Assembly (NCBI RefSeq): GCF_030285665.1
Contig: NZ_CP127295.1
Location: 9,114,001 to 9,178,000 of the forward strand
DNA length: 64,000 nucleotides
Origin: Amycolatopsis mongoliensis
Lineage (GTDB): Bacteria; Actinomycetota; Actinomycetes; Mycobacteriales; Pseudonocardiaceae
Direction of reading: 5' to 3'
Part shown: piece by piece, positions 61,386 to 64,000 of the stretch
Position numbering within the stretch: the stretch's first letter is position 1
How the letters are laid out: every line of letters starts with the position of its first letter
Notes under the pieces: model-generated
Database searches by the model: none
Told to the model about the DNA's origin: nothing
What the model saw: the letters and a program-made list of their open reading frames with translations, nothing else
Program-made: the position numbers and the translations under genes

Positions 61386-61871
61386 GTGCTGAGGTTGTGG
61401 CGCAAGATCCGCCGGACGGGCCGGGTGGCCGAATCCGCGCCGCCCCGACCGGCCGGACCGCGTCCGGACGCCGCGGAGCTGCTGGGCGGGTCGGTGCAGG
61501 TGCGGCACGTGGACGCCGGGTCGTGCAACGGCTGCGAGGTGGAGATCGGGTCGGCGTTCGGGCCGGTGTACGACGCCGAGCGCTACGGTGCCCGGCTGGT
61601 CGCCTCGCCCCGGCACGCCGACGTCCTGCTGGTCACGGGGCCGGTGACGCGCAACATGGCCCAACCGCTGCGTCGAACCTACGAAGCGGTGCCGGAACCT
61701 CGGCTGGTCGTCGCCGTCGGGGACTGCGCTCGTAACTGCGGGGCCTTCGCCGGTGCGTACGGCGTGGCCGGCGCGGTCTCGGACGTCGTGCCGGTGGACC
61801 TCGAGATCGCCGGGTGCCCGCCGCGGCCGGAGGCCATCGTCGAAGGCCTGCGGAAGCTCACCGGGCGATGA
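61386..61871 (+). CDS. NuoB/HycG-like [4Fe-4S] subunit of a hydrogenase-type complex
   Basis: A 161-aa iron-sulfur protein. HVDAGSCNGCEVEIGSAFGP, VAVGDCARNCGAF and IAGCPPRPEAIVEGL carry the four cysteines of the N2-type cluster found in NuoB and in group 4 [NiFe]-hydrogenase small subunits. A short basic N-terminal extension precedes. The GTG at 61386 has AGGAG upstream; the stop overlaps the next start by ATGA. Its size matches Rv0082 (about 159 aa). It would pass electrons to a membrane arm encoded downstream. Confidence 0.9.
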   Translation: MLRLWRKIRRTGRVAESAPPRPAGPRPDAAELLGGSVQVRHVDAGSCNGCEVEIGSAFGPVYDAERYGARLVASPRHADVLLVTGPVTRNMAQPLRRTYEAVPEPRLVVAVGDCARNCGAFAGAYGVAGAVSDVVPVDLEIAGCPPRPEAIVEGLRKLTGR

Positions 61872-63880
61872 ACCTCCTGGGATTGACGTTCGCGGTCGCC
61901 GTGGCGATCGGCCTGCTCAGTGCCGTCGCGGCGACCGTGGTCCCGGCGCCGTCCCGCTCCGCCGCGGCCGGGGCGGGCACCGCGCTCACCGGGAGCCTCG
62001 CGGTGGTCGCCGGCGTGCTGGCCGCGAGCGGCCAGTCGGTTTCCCTCGCTCTGCCCGCTGTGCTGCCGCTGTCCGGGGTGAGTTTCACGCTCGACCGGCT
62101 GGGCGGGGTATTCGTCGCGGTCACCGGCGGGGTCGCGGTCGCGGCTGGGATCTACGGGATCTCCTATGCCCGGCGCGGCCTGGACTCCCGGGCGGTCCAG
62201 GCCGCGCTGCCCGTCTTCGTCACGGCGATGCTGCTGGTGCCGGCCGCCGCGAGCGTCGGGACCTTCCTGCTGTGCTGGGAGCTGATGGCACTGGCGTCGC
62301 TGCTGCTGGTGCTGGCCGAACACCGGCGGCGTCCCGAGGTCGCGTCGGCGGGCCGCTGGTACGCGGTGATGACCCACCTCGGGCTCGTGACCGTCCTCAT
62401 CGGACTGCTCATCGCCACCGCGCACGCGAGCGACGACACCTTCGCCGCATTGCGCGCCGCCCACCTCCCGCCCGCCACCGCCGGGACGGTGTTCGTCCTG
62501 ACCTTCGTCGGGTTCTCCTCGAAGGCCGGGATCCTGCCCCTGCACGCGTGGCTGCCGCGGGCGCATCCGGAGGCGCCGAGTCATGTGTCGGCGTTGATGT
62601 CGGCGGCCATGGTCAACCTCGGGATCTACGGGATCGTGCGGGTCGGATTCGACCTGCTCGGCGGCGGGCCCCGCTGGTGGTGGCTGCTGGTCCTGGCCCT
62701 CGGCGCGGCCTCGGCGGTGTACGGCATCCTGCAGGCCGCCATGGGCACCGACCTGAAACGGCTGCTCGGCTACTCCACGACGGAGAACATGGGCCTGGTG
62801 CTGCTCGGAGTCGGCGCGGCCGGGCTGTTCACTTCCGCCGGGCGCCGCGACCTGGCCGGGCTCGCGCTGGCGGCTGCGCTGCTGCACGTCGTCGGCCACG
62901 CGGCGTTCAAGACACTGCTGTTCCTGGCCGCCGGGTCGGTCCTGCACGCCACCGGGACCCGCGACCTCGACCAGCTCGGCGGGCTGCGCGGCCGGATGCC
63001 GGCGACCACCGCTTTGTTCGGCTGGGGCGCGCTCGCTGCGTCGGCGCTGCCGCCAGGGACCGCGTTCGTGTCCGAATGGCTGCTGCTGCAAGCGTTGATC
63101 CACGGGCTGCCGGCCTCCGGGGCGGCCACCGCGATCGCAATGCCGCCGGCGGTGGCGGCGGTCGCGCTGACGGCAGGGCTGGCGGTCGCGACGTTCGTCA
63201 AGGCGTTCGGCGTGGGCTTCCTCGCCCGCCCCCGCAGCGACGCCGCGGAGAACGCGCACGAAAGCCCGCCCGGCATGCTCGCCGGAATCGGGCTGGCCGG
63301 GCTGGCGAGTGCGGTTCTCGCGGTCATGCCCGGGGTGGTCCTGCCGGGGCTGGGCCGGACGGCAGCGGTCGTCACCGGATCCGCCGATCCCTTGGCCGCG
63401 GACGCGGTGACGGTGCGGCTGGCCGGAATCACCGGTGCACTGTCACCTCTGTTGCTCACCCTGGCCCTGCTGCTCGGTGTGATCGTCACCGTCGGAGGGC
63501 TGCGGGTGGTGGCTGCGCGGCGCGCCCGCCGGGAGGCCCGGTTGTGGGATTGCGGTGCCGGGCCGATGTCGTCCCGGATGGAGTACACGGCGACGTCGTT
63601 CGCCGAGCCGCTGCAACGGGTCTTCGACAACGTGGTGCAACCCGAAACCGACGTCGACGTCACCCACCACCAGGAGTCGGACTACCTCGTGCAAGCCGTG
63701 GCCTACCGCCGCCGGGTACCCGACCGAATCGAGCGCCGGCTCTACGCGCCGGTCCTCGCCGCGGTGACACAGTGGGGGCAGGCTGCGCGGCGGCTGGCCA
63801 CCGGCAGCGTGCACCGCTACCTCGGCTACGGCTTTTACGCCGTGTGCGGGCTTCTGCTCCTGCTGGCGGTGACCCGGTGA
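61868..63880 (+). CDS. HyfB/HycC/NuoL-like proton-pumping membrane subunit
   Basis: A 670-aa membrane protein with about fourteen to sixteen hydrophobic segments. FLLCWELMALASLLLVLAEH holds the conserved glutamate of the antiporter-like fold, and FSSKAGILPLHAWLPRAHPE and TDLKRLLGYSTTENMGLVLL are the NuoL/HycC proton-path motifs. The soluble C-terminus (ARLWDCGAGPMSSRMEYTAT and VFDNVVQPETDVDV) matches Hyf/Hyc-type subunits rather than NuoL. ATGA coupling with the NuoB-like gene; its stop overlaps the next GTG. Rv0083 homologue by order. Confidence 0.92.
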   Translation: MNLLGLTFAVAVAIGLLSAVAATVVPAPSRSAAAGAGTALTGSLAVVAGVLAASGQSVSLALPAVLPLSGVSFTLDRLGGVFVAVTGGVAVAAGIYGISYARRGLDSRAVQAALPVFVTAMLLVPAAASVGTFLLCWELMALASLLLVLAEHRRRPEVASAGRWYAVMTHLGLVTVLIGLLIATAHASDDTFAALRAAHLPPATAGTVFVLTFVGFSSKAGILPLHAWLPRAHPEAPSHVSALMSAAMVNLGIYGIVRVGFDLLGGGPRWWWLLVLALGAASAVYGILQAAMGTDLKRLLGYSTTENMGLVLLGVGAAGLFTSAGRRDLAGLALAAALLHVVGHAAFKTLLFLAAGSVLHATGTRDLDQLGGLRGRMPATTALFGWGALAASALPPGTAFVSEWLLLQALIHGLPASGAATAIAMPPAVAAVALTAGLAVATFVKAFGVGFLARPRSDAAENAHESPPGMLAGIGLAGLASAVLAVMPGVVLPGLGRTAAVVTGSADPLAADAVTVRLAGITGALSPLLLTLALLLGVIVTVGGLRVVAARRARREARLWDCGAGPMSSRMEYTATSFAEPLQRVFDNVVQPETDVDVTHHQESDYLVQAVAYRRRVPDRIERRLYAPVLAAVTQWGQAARRLATGSVHRYLGYGFYAVCGLLLLLAVTR

Positions 63881-64000
63881 GCGCGGTCGGCATCGTCGGC
63901 GGGATCGTGCAGCCGATCGTGGTCCTCGGCGGATCCCCGCTGCTGGTGGGCGTGATGCGGCAGATCCGGGCCCGCCTGGAAGGCCGCGCCGGCGCCGGGA
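63877..64000 (+). CDS. HycD/NuoH-like membrane subunit, continues past the window
   Basis: About 41 codons from a GTG at 63877 to the window end: VGIVGGIVQPIVVLGGSPLL, then GVMRQIRARLEGRAG. A hydrophobic helix followed by this basic R-x-x-A-x-x-E/QGR-x-G stretch is the standard opening of NuoH/HycD proteins. GTGA overlap with the HyfB-like gene. Too short to judge more, but it confirms the order ArsR, NuoB-like, HyfB-like, HycD-like. Confidence 0.8.
   Translation, partial: MSAVGIVGGIVQPIVVLGGSPLLVGVMRQIRARLEGRAGAG

Noticed and set aside
61679..63259. A 526-codon minus-strand frame opposite the HyfB-like gene
   Set aside because: Gln/Arg/His-rich shadow without motifs; the plus strand encodes a clear antiporter-like subunit.
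1..64000. CRISPR arrays, tRNA or rRNA genes
   Set aside because: No regularly spaced direct repeats and no cloverleaf-like or rRNA-conserved sequence noticed on reading; a covariance-model search would be needed to exclude a small RNA gene.

Overview
The window is about 64 kb of very GC-rich actinobacterial chromosome. Many genes start with GTG, ATGA/GTGA overlaps are common, two promoters look leaderless, and F420-type nitroreductases, NarL-type two-component pairs and a Pls/PosA-type synthetase are present. This fits a filamentous member of the Pseudonocardiaceae such as Amycolatopsis, which is an inference. It looks like accessory chromosome, with many regulators and at least ten decayed genes. 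I saw no rRNA, tRNA or CRISPR array.

1-6.4 kb: a DUF5988-like fragment, a DrrAB-type exporter, AraC and LuxR regulators, an unrecognised 56-codon ORF and a NarL-type sensor/regulator pair, resembling the edge of a specialised-metabolite locus. 6.6-22.7 kb: CAAX-type protease, F420-type nitroreductase, esterase, DUF2076 protein, second two-component pair, DUF418-like membrane protein, a 1366-aa Pls/PosA synthetase with a SET-domain partner, a secreted S1 protease, a sensor kinase fused to its response regulator, and broken lipoprotein and aldolase genes. 23-25 kb: SDR plus AraC operon behind nested inverted repeats.

25-33.8 kb: one coupled minus-strand operon for mannonate/hexuronate catabolism (LacI, 2-hydroxyacid dehydrogenase, ManD, UxuB, Zn dehydrogenase, MFS transporter, KDPG aldolase, KDG kinase). 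It turns mannonate into KDG, KDPG, then pyruvate and glyceraldehyde 3-phosphate. It has a visible promoter and three copies of one 8-bp palindrome.

34.4-41.6 kb: recombinase and IS256 debris, a quinone oxidoreductase divergent from an AdpA/FtrA-type regulator with an AdpA-like inverted repeat between them, a broken penicillin-binding protein and a TetR/monooxygenase/nitroreductase operon. 41.7-50.5 kb: an OmpR-type two-component operon, HxlR and MarR regulators, and a CLC chloride transporter whose leaderless promoter carries a palindrome related to one beside the MarR gene. 51.2-55.4 kb: an operon headed by an unusual Rieske/ThDP-enzyme fusion, followed by SRPBCC, flavodoxin-fold and broken antiporter genes. 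55.4-58.3 kb: leaderless ECF sigma/zinc anti-sigma pair and IS701 and MFS debris.

58.4-64 kb: the most coherent candidate system. Two cysteine-free ArsR regulators with a shared operator (one copy a perfect 24-bp palindrome), a CBS-BON protein, a small helical protein, a malic-enzyme-like protein with altered active-site motifs, and the start of a membrane hydrogenase-like operon. The end has the same order as Mycobacterium tuberculosis Rv0081-Rv0084, suggesting a hypoxia or redox regulon that continues past the window.
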